Source: Nonomuraea sp. SYSU D8015
Lineage (GTDB): Bacteria; Actinomycetota; Actinomycetes; Streptosporangiales; Streptosporangiaceae
DNA: 64,000 bases
NCBI RefSeq assembly: GCF_008065375.1
Contig: NZ_VJYI01000017.1
Span: 62,001-126,000 of the forward strand
Direction of reading: 5' to 3'
In this document: positions 42,799 through 50,765 of the stretch, piece after piece
Numbering within the stretch: position 1 is the first letter of the stretch
Layout of the letters: every line of letters begins with the position of its first letter
Notes under the pieces: generated by a model
Databases searched by the model: none
The model's input: only the letters and a program-made list of their open reading frames with translations
Told to the model about the DNA's origin: nothing
Position numbers and translations under genes: made by a program

Positions 42799-43263
42799 AT
42801 GGTCGTCATGCAGATCCGCACCGCCCGGCCGGACGACCTGCCGGCCCTGCTCGACCTCGCCGCAGCCTTCTACCGGGAGGGCGGTTTCAGCACGCCGGAG
42901 AGCGAGCTACGAGCCAACCTGGACACGCTCGTCGCCTGGCCCACCGCGAGGGTCGCGGTGTGCGAGGGGGACGGACGCCTCGTGGCGTTCGCGATCACCA
43001 CGACCACGTTCGGGCTCGAATCGGGGCTGTACGCCGAACTCGAAGACCTCTACGTGGCCCCGGAGGCGCGGCGGCGCGGGCTGGCCGCCCGGCTGATCGA
43101 GGACAGCCGGCGCTGGGCCGCCGAGAAGGGCTGCGCGGACCTCGAGGTCGTGATCGCCCCGAACGGCGGCGACGTGAGCCATCTGTTCGACTTCTACGCC
43201 AGGCTCGGCTTCGTGGACGAGGGCCGCCGCCTGCTCACCCACCCCCTCACCCCGTCCGCCTGA
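42799..43263 (+). CDS. GNAT family N-acetyltransferase
   Basis: A 154-aa acetyltransferase. IRTARPDDLPALLDLAAAFYREGGFSTPESELRANL is the N-terminal motif, LEDLYVAPEARRRGLAARLIEDSRRWAAEKG is motif A with the acetyl-CoA binding R-R-G-L loop, and FYARLGFVDEGRRL is motif B. Such small enzymes acetylate amines; many confer resistance or tune metabolites. ATG 42799 follows GGTGGATC. It is divergent from the sulfotransferase. The acceptor is unknown. Confidence 0.88.
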   Translation: MVVMQIRTARPDDLPALLDLAAAFYREGGFSTPESELRANLDTLVAWPTARVAVCEGDGRLVAFAITTTTFGLESGLYAELEDLYVAPEARRRGLAARLIEDSRRWAAEKGCADLEVVIAPNGGDVSHLFDFYARLGFVDEGRRLLTHPLTPSA

Positions 43264-43504
43264 GACACCGGAAATTCGGTCGACGGGCGCGGGTGGCCGC
43301 CGCCACCATGGGTCGTGATGTACCGAGCGTAGAAGCACCTCGATCACAGCAGGGGATGGCCCCGGAGCCGCGAAAGGCCCGGCGTGTGGCCATCGCCCTG
43401 TTCGGGCTGTTCGTTCACCGGCAGCGCTCGCCGTGCGCTGCCCTCCACCGATTCACCTGTGATCGACGTGCGGGCGTCCAGGACGCCCGGAAGAGAGACG
43501 CTTC

Positions 43505-44923
43505 ATGGAACTTCACGAGTACGCGCGGTACGACGCCCTCGGCCTCCGGAATCTGATCAAGGCGGGCGAGGTCACCGCGGGCGAGGTCGAGGCGGCCGCC
43601 CGGCAGGCCCTGGCCGTGGCGAACGCGGAGGTCAACGGCCTGGCGCTGCCGGTGTTCGCACCGGCGCTCGACCACGCCGCCGACGGCCCGTTCGCGGGAA
43701 TCCCCTTCCTGATCAAGGACCACGGGCCGGTGGCGAAGGGGGTGCCGTTCTTCCTCGGGAGCCGGGCCCTGCCCGGCATCGCGCCACAGCACGACACGGA
43801 CCTGATGGCCCGCTTCCGGGCCGCCGGCCTGGTCACCCTGGGCCTGACCACCTCACCGGAGATGTGCGTCAGCTTCTCCACCGAACCGGTCAGGTTCGGG
43901 CCCGCCCGCAACCCGTGGGACCCGGACCGGGGCGCGGGCGGGTCGAGCGGCGGCGCCGCCGCGCTGGTCGCCGCCGGGGCCGTGCCCGTCGCGCACGCCA
44001 GCGACGGAGCCGGCTCGATCCGCATCCCGGCTTCCTGCTGCGGCCTGGTCGGGCTCAAGCCGAGCCGGGGCCGCGTCCCCTGCGGGCCGGACACGGGGGA
44101 GATGATGCTCGGCATGGCGTACGAGTTCGCGCTGACGCGCACCGTCCGCGACGCCGCCCACCTCCTGGACGCCGTCCAGGGGCCGGGGGTCGGCGACAAG
44201 TACACCGCGCCGCCCCCGCGCCGCCCGTACGCCGAGGAGACCGAGACCGCCCCCGGCCGGCTGCGGGTGGCGGTGACCACTGAGTCGTGGGCAGGGACGA
44301 AGGTCGACGACCAGGTGGCCGCGGCGGCGGTCCGCACAGGGCGCGCGCTGGAGCGGATGGGGCACACCGTCTCCGTGGCCGCCCCGCACGTGGACTGGGA
44401 CGACGTCCTGCGGGCCTGGGTGTGCGAAGGGGTCGCGGTCGCCTCCACGCTGCTGAGGGCCCCTCGCCGGCCCGACCCGGCGATGATGGAGGCCGTCTCC
44501 CGGCGCTTCCTGCAGACGGCCGAGGAATACACCGCGCTCGACATGCTGGCCGCCTTCGACGCGCAGAACCGGGTGACCCGGTCGGTGGGCGCGTTCCTCA
44601 CCGAGTACGACCTGCTCGTCACCCCGACGCTCGGCCGCCTCCCGGCGCCGCACGGCACCCTTCGGTACGACGACCCCGGCCACACCCTGCTCAGCTGGCT
44701 GGAGTCGCTGACGGATCACGCGCCGTTCCCGGTGGTGTTCAACCTCACCGGTCAGCCCGCGATCAGCCTGCCCCTGGGCACGGGTGACGGCGGGCTGCCG
44801 ATCGGCGTGCAGCTCGTCGCCCCGTACGGCCGCGAGGATCTGCTGTTCCAGGTGGCGGCCCGCCTGGAGGAGGCCATGCCGTGGAAGGACCGGCTCCCGC
44901 CGGTCTTCGCCGGGAACCGCTGA
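43505..44923 (+). CDS. Amidase signature family protein
   Basis: A 472-aa hydrolase. The Ser-cisSer-Lys catalytic set is visible: K in IPFLIKDHG (about residue 71), the GGSSGGAAALVAAG loop (about 145-160) with the cis-Ser, and SDGAGSIRIPASCCGLVGLKPSRG with the nucleophile Ser (about 174). The C-terminus QPAISLPLG is typical. It cleaves amides or aryl acylamides, with no sign of GatA-type partners (no GatB or GatC nearby). ATG 43505 follows GAAGAGAG. The gene is followed by a decayed GNAT gene on the opposite strand. Confidence 0.88.
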   Translation: MELHEYARYDALGLRNLIKAGEVTAGEVEAAARQALAVANAEVNGLALPVFAPALDHAADGPFAGIPFLIKDHGPVAKGVPFFLGSRALPGIAPQHDTDLMARFRAAGLVTLGLTTSPEMCVSFSTEPVRFGPARNPWDPDRGAGGSSGGAAALVAAGAVPVAHASDGAGSIRIPASCCGLVGLKPSRGRVPCGPDTGEMMLGMAYEFALTRTVRDAAHLLDAVQGPGVGDKYTAPPPRRPYAEETETAPGRLRVAVTTESWAGTKVDDQVAAAAVRTGRALERMGHTVSVAAPHVDWDDVLRAWVCEGVAVASTLLRAPRRPDPAMMEAVSRRFLQTAEEYTALDMLAAFDAQNRVTRSVGAFLTEYDLLVTPTLGRLPAPHGTLRYDDPGHTLLSWLESLTDHAPFPVVFNLTGQPAISLPLGTGDGGLPIGVQLVAPYGREDLLFQVAARLEEAMPWKDRLPPVFAGNR

Positions 44924-44939
44924 CCGGTTCGGGCGCGTG

Positions 44940-45299
44940 CCGCACCGCCGCGCACCCGGCCCGCGCCGGCCCGAGCCGGAGGTGACGCCCCTGGTGCACC
45001 GTGAACGGGCCGTCTGCGGCGCGGAGGTCGCCGCGCCGCTCCAGCGGGTCGTCCCGGCCCGGCTCCACCTGGAGCATCAGGCCGCCGGGCAGGTCGAGCC
45101 AGGCCCAGGCCAGGGTTCACGGCCGTCGCTCCAGACGGCCGTGGGACACGCGCCGGACCTGTCGAGCGCCAGACACCGGTTCCAGGCCAGGTCGCCGGCA
45201 TGCCGGAAACCCCGTGACCGGAAAGGACCGGATCGCCAGGCTCCGCATGTCACGAAGCGCGATCGGCCCCTCGTACTGGGTTCGCCGTATGATCGCCAT
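44940..45299 (-). pseudogene. Decayed GNAT N-acetyltransferase fragment
   Basis: Three consecutive pieces in two frames read as the N-terminal part of an actinobacterial GNAT: MAIIRRTQYEGPIALRDMRS and SFPVTG in frame A from ATG 45299; HAGDLAWNRCLA and TAVWSDGREP in the +1 frame; then, after a one-base loss in the CCC of GAACCC near 45113, LAWAWLDLPGGLMLQVEPG in frame A again. The C-terminal acetyltransferase core is absent, so this is a truncated, doubly frameshifted remnant. Its start overlaps the last 50 bp of the APH-type gene. Recognition rests on memory of the LRDMxxLAxR...GDLAWNR...WAWLxLPG pattern. Confidence 0.55.
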
Positions 45300-46317
45300 C
45301 CTGGCCGATCGGTCTCCCCCTCGACAGCGAGCTTTCCCGGGCGCGCGTCATCTCCAGCACGTCGGCCAGCTGGCGCGGGGTCGGCAGGATGCGCCGCCCC
45401 TCGTCGATCTCGCGTTCGGCCCACTCGCGGTGCCGGCGCTCGGCTCGCGGGTCGAGCGCGACCCGCGACTGGACCACCAGGAAGTTCAGCCGGGACGCGA
45501 TCAGCATCGTGAAGTCCGCGGGCTCGGTCACCCTCCCGGGGCCGTCCTCGCGGATGTACGCGTCGTACATGCCGGCCATGGCCTCGAGGTCGGCGGCCGG
45601 GCCGTCGCAGAACCAGTCGAACAGCGCCCTGGCCAGCTCCCTGCCGGGTGCGGCTGGGCCGAGGTTGTCCCAGTCGACGACCACCAGCCCGCCGGCGGGG
45701 TCGGCCAGGACGTTCTCCGGGTGCAGGTCGCGATGGCAGAGGATCAGCTCGGCGGGGTCGGCCGGGGCGACGGCCGCGCACAGCTCGGGCAGCGTGGCGA
45801 GCCGATCGGCCAGGCGCGCAGCCCACTCCGCGTCCGACTCCGCTGCCCGGGCCAGCGTCTCCGGGGCAGGGGCGCTGTCGTACCAGGGATCCGGGGGCCC
45901 GCCGTCCGGTTCGGCCCTCTCGGCGGGCGCGCACCGGTGCAGGCGCGCGAGCAGCGCTCCGAGCTCTCGCGGCGTGGCCGCCGCCGTCAGCTCGACCGGA
46001 CGCAGGTCGAACCAGTCGTACAGGCGCAGCCACGTCCCGCCGGGCGCGGCGAGCAGATGGCGGCCGTCCTTGCCCGGGTGGCTCGCCGGCAGCCGAACCC
46101 CTGCCTCGGCCGCCCGCCGCGCGAACGCCAGCTCGGCCGCGATCAGGCGCTCCGAGGGCGGCTCGTAGAAGATCTGCTTGAGCGCGTAGCGGGCAGGGCC
46201 GGCGTCCACCCGCCAGATCTGTCCCAGCGCACCACGGGGCCCGGCGGACACGACGACGTCCTTCCCCCACCCGAACGCCTCCCGCGCGTACACCACCAGC
46301 TCCTCGGCCACGATCAC
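45250..46317 (-). CDS. Phosphotransferase (APH) family protein
   Basis: A 355-aa kinase-like protein. LCHRDLHPENVLADPAGGLVVVDWDNL holds the catalytic HxDxxxxN loop and the metal-binding DWDN. The N-lobe has GALGQIWRVDAGPARYALKQIF. The fold phosphorylates small hydroxyl compounds such as aminoglycosides, homoserine or choline; resistance is possible but not shown. GTG 46317 is the start; no ribosome site is evident, so a leaderless transcript is possible. It is divergent from the TauD-type gene across 71 bp. The last codons overlap the decayed GNAT start. Confidence 0.8.
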   Translation of the reverse strand: MIVAEELVVYAREAFGWGKDVVVSAGPRGALGQIWRVDAGPARYALKQIFYEPPSERLIAAELAFARRAAEAGVRLPASHPGKDGRHLLAAPGGTWLRLYDWFDLRPVELTAAATPRELGALLARLHRCAPAERAEPDGGPPDPWYDSAPAPETLARAAESDAEWAARLADRLATLPELCAAVAPADPAELILCHRDLHPENVLADPAGGLVVVDWDNLGPAAPGRELARALFDWFCDGPAADLEAMAGMYDAYIREDGPGRVTEPADFTMLIASRLNFLVVQSRVALDPRAERRHREWAEREIDEGRRILPTPRQLADVLEMTRARESSLSRGRPIGQDGDHTANPVRGADRAS

Positions 46318-46388
46318 AGTATGGCCGCACGCGCGCGTCCGGGTCGATCAGCCGGGTACCCCCTAGGTGACGCGGAACGGAGACGGCC

Positions 46389-47189
46389 ATGACCCGAACG
46401 GTGCTCGCCCCGACGGCGTGGACGAGGGACACCCTTCGCGACGAGGACTGGCTGATCCACCTCGGCGGACGGCACACCGACCTCGCGGCCCTGGCCCGCC
46501 GGGTCGCGCTGGCCCTGGAGCACGGCCCGGGGCTGGCGCTCCTGCGGGGCTGGCCGGGCCGTCACGCCGTCGACAACCTCGACGCGCTGTACCACGACTT
46601 CGGCGGCCTGCTGGGCACGCCGCGCGCGGGCGGCCTCACCCTGGTGACCCAGGAGCCCGCCGTCCAGGAGCGCGGCGGCATGAGCGACAAGGAGCTGGCC
46701 TTCCACACCGACCGGGCGGGCCCGCCGGGACCGCCGCGGCTGCTCGGCCTGTTCTGCGTGCGCGCCGCCGTCCACGGTGGCGACTCGCTGCTGGTCAGCG
46801 GCCACTCCGTCTACAACCGGCTGGCCCGGGAGCGTCCCGGGGCGCTTGCGGAGCTGCGGCGGGACTTCCGCTTCGGGGCGAGTGACGGCTTCGACCGGGT
46901 GTACCCGGTGTTCCGGTGGGACGAGGGGCGGCTCCGCGTGCAGTACAACCGCTACTGGATCGAGCGCGGGCAACGCGAGGCGGGCGAGCCGCTCGCCGCC
47001 CGTACGCTGGCCGCGCTGGACGCCTTCGACGGCGTCCTCGCCGACCCCGCGATGGCGGTCCGCGTCCGGCTGCGCCCCGGCGACCTCCTCGTGATGGACA
47101 ACGACGTGATCCTGCACGGCCGGACGGCGTTCACCGACGCCGGAGGCCCCGGCCAGGGCCGGTGCCTGGCCCGGCTGTGGCTGGACTGA
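46389..47189 (+). CDS. TauD/TfdA-type Fe(II)/2-oxoglutarate dioxygenase
   Basis: A 266-aa oxygenase. H106-x-D108 (ELAFHTDRAG) and H243 (VILHGRTAF) form the facial iron triad; R258 or R262 is the 2-oxoglutarate arginine. The fold resembles TauD/clavaminate synthase-like enzymes, which hydroxylate, epoxidise or desaturate an amino acid, taurine or other small substrate. ATG 46389 follows GGAGAC. It stands alone between a divergent kinase-like gene and the convergent PaaX gene, with no transporter to suggest a sulfonate substrate. The stop touches the PaaX stop. Confidence 0.85.
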   Translation: MTRTVLAPTAWTRDTLRDEDWLIHLGGRHTDLAALARRVALALEHGPGLALLRGWPGRHAVDNLDALYHDFGGLLGTPRAGGLTLVTQEPAVQERGGMSDKELAFHTDRAGPPGPPRLLGLFCVRAAVHGGDSLLVSGHSVYNRLARERPGALAELRRDFRFGASDGFDRVYPVFRWDEGRLRVQYNRYWIERGQREAGEPLAARTLAALDAFDGVLADPAMAVRVRLRPGDLLVMDNDVILHGRTAFTDAGGPGQGRCLARLWLD

Positions 47190-48035
47190 TCACCCTCGTT
47201 CCAGGGGGAGCTCGTCGAGGACGGACTCGGCCAGCTTCGCGGCGATCGGCTCGTACCGGCGGGCCAGGGAGTGGAACAGCGTCTCGGCACGGATCGCGGG
47301 CCAGTCGGCGGGCAGGTGCTCGGCCGGGAGGTGCGGGTCCTGGCGGACGAGCTGGAGCCAGTCGGTGTGCAGGAACAGCTGCCTGGCCAGGTCGTCGGCG
47401 GCGCCGGGGAGCGGGTGCGGGGTGTCCCAGCGGTCGAGGAAGGCCCGGTAGCGTACGGCGATCTGGTCGGTGTCGAACGCCCTGCGCACCAGGTCGGCAG
47501 ACTCGGTCGGCTTGAGCGCCCGCGCCTGGAGCACCGTCACGTTGTCGCCCAGCCCGAGCGGGGCGAGCATCGCCTCGATGTCCTTCGTGCCCGGCGCGAT
47601 CCACAAGCCGCTCTGCAGCAGCCCGAACCCGGCCCAGCTGAGCTGGGAACGCAGGTCGTGTCTGGTGCTGCGCTCGTTGCCCGGGAGCGAGAAGCCGACG
47701 AGGGTCCATGTGCCGTCCCAGTCGCGGTTGACCGCGCCGGTCTCCCACACGCGCCTGCGCCCGTCGTCGAGCACCTCGGCGGCGTGCGGGGTGAGGCCGA
47801 AATAGACCTTCTTGCCCTGGCGGTGCCTGCTCAGCAGGTTGCGCTTGGCCATGCGGGTGAGCGTCGAGCGCACCGCCTCCTCCGAGACGCCGAGGCGGGC
47901 GAAGACGTCGATGACGCTGCCGGAGTAGACGGCGGTGTCGCGCCCGAGGACGTAGATGCCGAGAAAGCTGAACATCAGGGACTGCGGGCGCGCCGACGGC
48001 ATCTGCGGCTGATCCTGCTCACCCTCGCGCTTCAC
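47190..48035 (-). CDS. PaaX family transcriptional regulator
   Basis: A 281-aa regulator. The winged HTH at about 22-75 includes SVIDVFARLGVSEEAVRSTLTRMAKRNLLSRHRQGKKVYFGLT, and the central and C-terminal domains (RRVWE, WTLVGFSLPGNERSTRHDLRSQLSWAGFG, RYRAFL) follow the PaaX plan. PaaX proteins bind phenylacetyl-CoA or related aryl-CoA thioesters. GTG 48035 has no ribosome site, and a TACGCT box (48048-48043) ends 7 nt before it, pointing to a leaderless mRNA. It lies head-to-head with the hydroxycinnamate operon, separated by 462 bp that hold a tandem repeat array. Confidence 0.9.
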   Translation of the reverse strand: MKREGEQDQPQMPSARPQSLMFSFLGIYVLGRDTAVYSGSVIDVFARLGVSEEAVRSTLTRMAKRNLLSRHRQGKKVYFGLTPHAAEVLDDGRRRVWETGAVNRDWDGTWTLVGFSLPGNERSTRHDLRSQLSWAGFGLLQSGLWIAPGTKDIEAMLAPLGLGDNVTVLQARALKPTESADLVRRAFDTDQIAVRYRAFLDRWDTPHPLPGAADDLARQLFLHTDWLQLVRQDPHLPAEHLPADWPAIRAETLFHSLARRYEPIAAKLAESVLDELPLERG

Positions 48036-48183
48036 AGGCAAGAGCGTAGAGGGCGCCACGAGCCACCGTCGCCGGCCCCCTCCACCGCGCCGCCCAGCGG
48101 CGATGCCCCGGGACGCCCAGCCACGGCACTTAGATGTCACGGCGCCCGGCACCACGGCACTTCCACGGCATGGCGCGCTCCCT

Positions 48184-48276
48184 GCCACGTCACTCCCTGC
48201 CACGTCACTCCCTTGCCACGTCACTCCCTTGCCACGTCACTCCCTTGCCACGGCGCCCCTTGCCACGGCGCCCCAT
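48184..48276. repeat. Six-unit tandem repeat, 15-16 bp period
   Basis: Units start at 48184, 48199, 48215, 48231, 48247 and 48262. The first four carry TGCCACGTCACTCC, the last two TTGCCACGGCGCCCC. There are no spacers, so it is not CRISPR. The CACGTCAC core could be a repeated regulator site. Confidence 0.8.
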
Positions 48277-48428
48277 GTCACAACCCCCTAAGGCCCGCGT
48301 GCCAGGGCGGCGGCGAGTGGGGTGGGGCGCGGGTGGCCCTGTCGGGCGGTGTCGGTCCCGTGCGGTGGTGGCAATCCGGGGCGGGCGGCGATGGGGAAGC
48401 ATGGGCGAGGTGAATATTGGGCAGAACT

Positions 48429-48458
48429 TTGACCTGCGTCATGAAACTGCCTTACATT
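48429..48458 (+). promoter_or_regulatory. Promoter of the hydroxycinnamate operon with operator-like spacer
   Basis: TTGACC (48429-48434) and TACATT (48453-48458) have an 18-bp spacer. The spacer contains TCATGAAAC (48439-48447), which resembles the TCAGGAAAC half of the MarR sites at 54211-54279. Confidence 0.5.
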
Positions 48459-48497
48459 GACGAAGTCGGAGAAGCCTGCGTGTTTGGGGTGGAATAG

Positions 48498-49409
48498 ATG
48501 GATTTGTCGGGCAAGGTGGCAGTGGTCACCGGAGCCGGTCGTGGTCTCGGGCGGGCGTACGCCCAGGCTCTCGCCGCCGCCGGCGCGGCCGTGGTCGTCA
48601 ATGACGTGGACGCCGAGGCGGCCGCCCAGGCGGTCGAGGCCATCACCGGCGCGGGCGGCAAGGCCGTGGCCGAGGCGGGCCCGGTCGGCGGGAGCGAGGT
48701 CGCCCAGCGGCTCGTGGACACGGCGGTCAAGGAGTTCGGCCGGCTCGACGTGATGGTCACCAACGCAGGCATCCTGCGCGACCGCGTCCTGTGGAAGATG
48801 TCCGACGACGACTTCGACGCGGTCGTCGAGGTGCACCTGCGCGGCACGTTCACCTGCGCCCGCGCGGCGGCCGTGCGCATGCGCGAGCAGGGCGAGGGCG
48901 GCCGACTGATCCTCATCTCCTCCCCGGCCGGCCAACGCGGCAACTTCGGCCAGACCAACTACGCCGCCGCCAAGGCCGGCATCGTCGCCATGGCCCGCAC
49001 CTGGGCCATGGAGCTGGCCCGGGCGAACATCACGGTCAACGCCGTCGTCCCCGTCGCGGCCACCGAGATGACCAAGACGATCCCCGTCTTCGCGCCGATC
49101 CTGGAGGAGGCCGAGCGCACCGGCGGCCCGCTGCCTGACTGGCTGCGCAAGGACGAGGGCCTCGGCACCGTCGAGGACGTGGCCGGGCTCGTCGTCTACC
49201 TCGCCTCGGACGCCTCCGGCGAGGTGACCGGGCAGGCCATCGGCGTCGGCGGCGACAAGCTGGCCCTCTGGTCCCACCCGGCCGAGAAGGCCGTCGCGTA
49301 CGCCGACGGCGGCTGGAGCGCCGACGCCATCGCCGCCTCCTGGACCGCCACCGTGGGCGCCGAGCCGGAGACGTACGGCATCCCCGCCCCCAAGGGGCCC
49401 TCGTCATGA
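48498..49409 (+). CDS. CouN-like SDR, beta-hydroxyacyl-CoA dehydrogenase
   Basis: A 303-aa short-chain dehydrogenase with TGAGRGLG (11-18), TNAG (88-91), S141-S142 and Y155-x3-K159. The extended length and the C-terminal tail resemble the 17-beta-HSD4/bacterial 3-hydroxyacyl-CoA dehydrogenase branch. Family and operon match CouN of Rhodococcus jostii RHA1, which oxidises beta-hydroxy-phenylpropionyl-CoA. ATG 48498 follows GGGGTGGA. It is the first gene of a five-gene operon; its stop overlaps the next start (ATGA). Substrate assignment is by synteny, not by sequence identity. Confidence 0.85.
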   Translation: MDLSGKVAVVTGAGRGLGRAYAQALAAAGAAVVVNDVDAEAAAQAVEAITGAGGKAVAEAGPVGGSEVAQRLVDTAVKEFGRLDVMVTNAGILRDRVLWKMSDDDFDAVVEVHLRGTFTCARAAAVRMREQGEGGRLILISSPAGQRGNFGQTNYAAAKAGIVAMARTWAMELARANITVNAVVPVAATEMTKTIPVFAPILEEAERTGGPLPDWLRKDEGLGTVEDVAGLVVYLASDASGEVTGQAIGVGGDKLALWSHPAEKAVAYADGGWSADAIAASWTATVGAEPETYGIPAPKGPSS

Positions 49410-50281
49410 ACGTCGGCGAGCTGACCGCGATCGACGTCCACACCCACGCGGAGATCTCGAAGGATGGCCACGGCTCGCTCAGCCCGGCGCTCTTCGGCGC
49501 CTCGGAGGAGTACTTCGGCTCCCACGAGCGGCCCACCATCGACCAGATGGCCGCCTACTACCGGGAGCGGAAGATGGCGGCGGTGGTGTTCACCGTGGAC
49601 GCCGAGCACGCCACCGGCCATCCGCGCATCTCCAACGAGGAGATCGCCGAGAGCTGCGCCGAGCACGCCGACGTGCTCATCCCGTTCGGCAGCGTCGATC
49701 CGTGGAAGGGCCGGGCGGGCGTCCGCGAGGCCCGCAGGCTCGTCACGGAGTACGGGGTGCGCGGCTTCAAGTTCCACCCCAGCATCCAGGGCTTCGATCC
49801 CAACGACCGCATGGCGTACCCGCTGTACGAGGTGATCGAGGAGCTGGGCGCGGTGGCCCTGTTCCACACCGGCCAGACCGGCATCGGCGCGGGCGTGCCG
49901 GGAGGCGGCGGCATCCGGCTCAAGCACTCCAACCCGATGCTCGTCGACGACGTGGCCGTGGACTTCCCGCACTTGAAGATCATCCTGGCCCACCCGTCGT
50001 TCCCGTGGCAGGACGAGGCTCTCGCCGTCGCCACGCACAAGCCGTACGTCCACATCGACCTGTCCGGATGGTCGCCGAAGTACTTCCCGCCGCAGCTCGT
50101 CCGCTACGCGAACACGCTGCTCAAGGACAAGGTGCTGTTCGGCTCCGACTACCCGGTGATCACCCCGGACCGCTGGCTGGCCGACTTCGCCAAGCTCGAC
50201 ATCAAGCCCGAGGTCCGGCCCAAGATCCTCAAGGACAACGCCGCCCGCCTGCTCGGCCTGACCCCCAAGGAGCAGTCATGA
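49406..50281 (+). CDS. CouO-like amidohydrolase, beta-ketoacyl-CoA hydrolase
   Basis: A 291-aa amidohydrolase-2 protein. DVHTH (10-14), FKFHPS, LFHTG (152-156), LAHPSFPW (194-201) and FGSDYP with D248 supply the metal ligands. In RHA1, CouO cleaves hydroxyphenyl-beta-ketopropionyl-CoA to a benzoate and acetyl-CoA and depends on an Asp (D257) at this position, replacing the usual thiolase. The gene overlaps both neighbours by ATGA junctions, so stoichiometric synthesis with the SDR and MaoC proteins is likely. Other members of the family include aminocarboxymuconate-semialdehyde decarboxylase-like enzymes, which is the main alternative reading. Confidence 0.85.
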   Translation: MNVGELTAIDVHTHAEISKDGHGSLSPALFGASEEYFGSHERPTIDQMAAYYRERKMAAVVFTVDAEHATGHPRISNEEIAESCAEHADVLIPFGSVDPWKGRAGVREARRLVTEYGVRGFKFHPSIQGFDPNDRMAYPLYEVIEELGAVALFHTGQTGIGAGVPGGGGIRLKHSNPMLVDDVAVDFPHLKIILAHPSFPWQDEALAVATHKPYVHIDLSGWSPKYFPPQLVRYANTLLKDKVLFGSDYPVITPDRWLADFAKLDIKPEVRPKILKDNAARLLGLTPKEQS

Positions 50282-50736
50282 CCACCACCGCCAACGGCCT
50301 CGACGAGCTGAAGGCCCTGGCCGGGAAGGACCTCGGCCGCAGCGACTGGCTGGAGATCACCCAGGAGCGGGTGAACACCTTCGCCGACGCCACCAACGAC
50401 CACCAGTGGATCCACGTGGACCCGGAGCGGGCGAAGGACGGCCCGTTCGGCGGCACGATCGCGCACGGCTACCTGACCCTGTCGCTGCTCATCCCGCTCT
50501 TCACCGAGCTGCTCGACATCCAGGGCGTGAAGATGAGCATCAACTACGGGCTGGAGAAGGTCCGCTTCCCGAGCCCGGTCAAGGTGGGCGCCAAGATCCG
50601 GCTGGCCGCGACGGTCGCCGAGGTCGAGGAGGTGCCCGGCGACGGCGTCCAGATGCTGCTCGACTTCACCGTGGAGATCGACGGCGCGGCCAAGCCCGCG
50701 TGCGTCGCCCGTGCCGTCTACCGGCACTACGCCTGA
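50278..50736 (+). CDS. CouM-like MaoC family enoyl-CoA hydratase
   Basis: A 152-aa hot-dog fold protein. D41-x4-H46 in DATNDHQWIHVDPE is the R-specific hydratase catalytic pair, followed by GGTIAHGYLTLSLL and the YGLEKVRFPSPVKVG strand. It would hydrate the double bond of a hydroxycinnamoyl-CoA. ATG overlaps the amidohydrolase stop. The order SDR, amidohydrolase, hydratase is the same as in couNOM. Confidence 0.88.
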   Translation: MTTTANGLDELKALAGKDLGRSDWLEITQERVNTFADATNDHQWIHVDPERAKDGPFGGTIAHGYLTLSLLIPLFTELLDIQGVKMSINYGLEKVRFPSPVKVGAKIRLAATVAEVEEVPGDGVQMLLDFTVEIDGAAKPACVARAVYRHYA

Positions 50737-50765
50737 CCTGCCCGGATGTGAGGAGCCCCCCACTC

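Larger units (their letters stand above)
48036..48497. other. 462-bp divergent control region
   Basis: Between the PaaX and CouN-like starts. It holds the -10 of the PaaX gene, a six-unit tandem repeat at 48184-48276, and the promoter of the catabolic operon at 48429-48458. No coding frame is credible. Confidence 0.6.

Noticed and set aside
48184..48276. CRISPR array
   Set aside because: Units are only 15-16 bp, directly adjoining with no spacers, and no cas gene is present.
49406..50281. Reading the amidohydrolase as aminocarboxymuconate-semialdehyde decarboxylase of tryptophan or nitrobenzoate breakdown
   Set aside because: No kynurenine or meta-cleavage genes are near, whereas the operon order fits couNOM.
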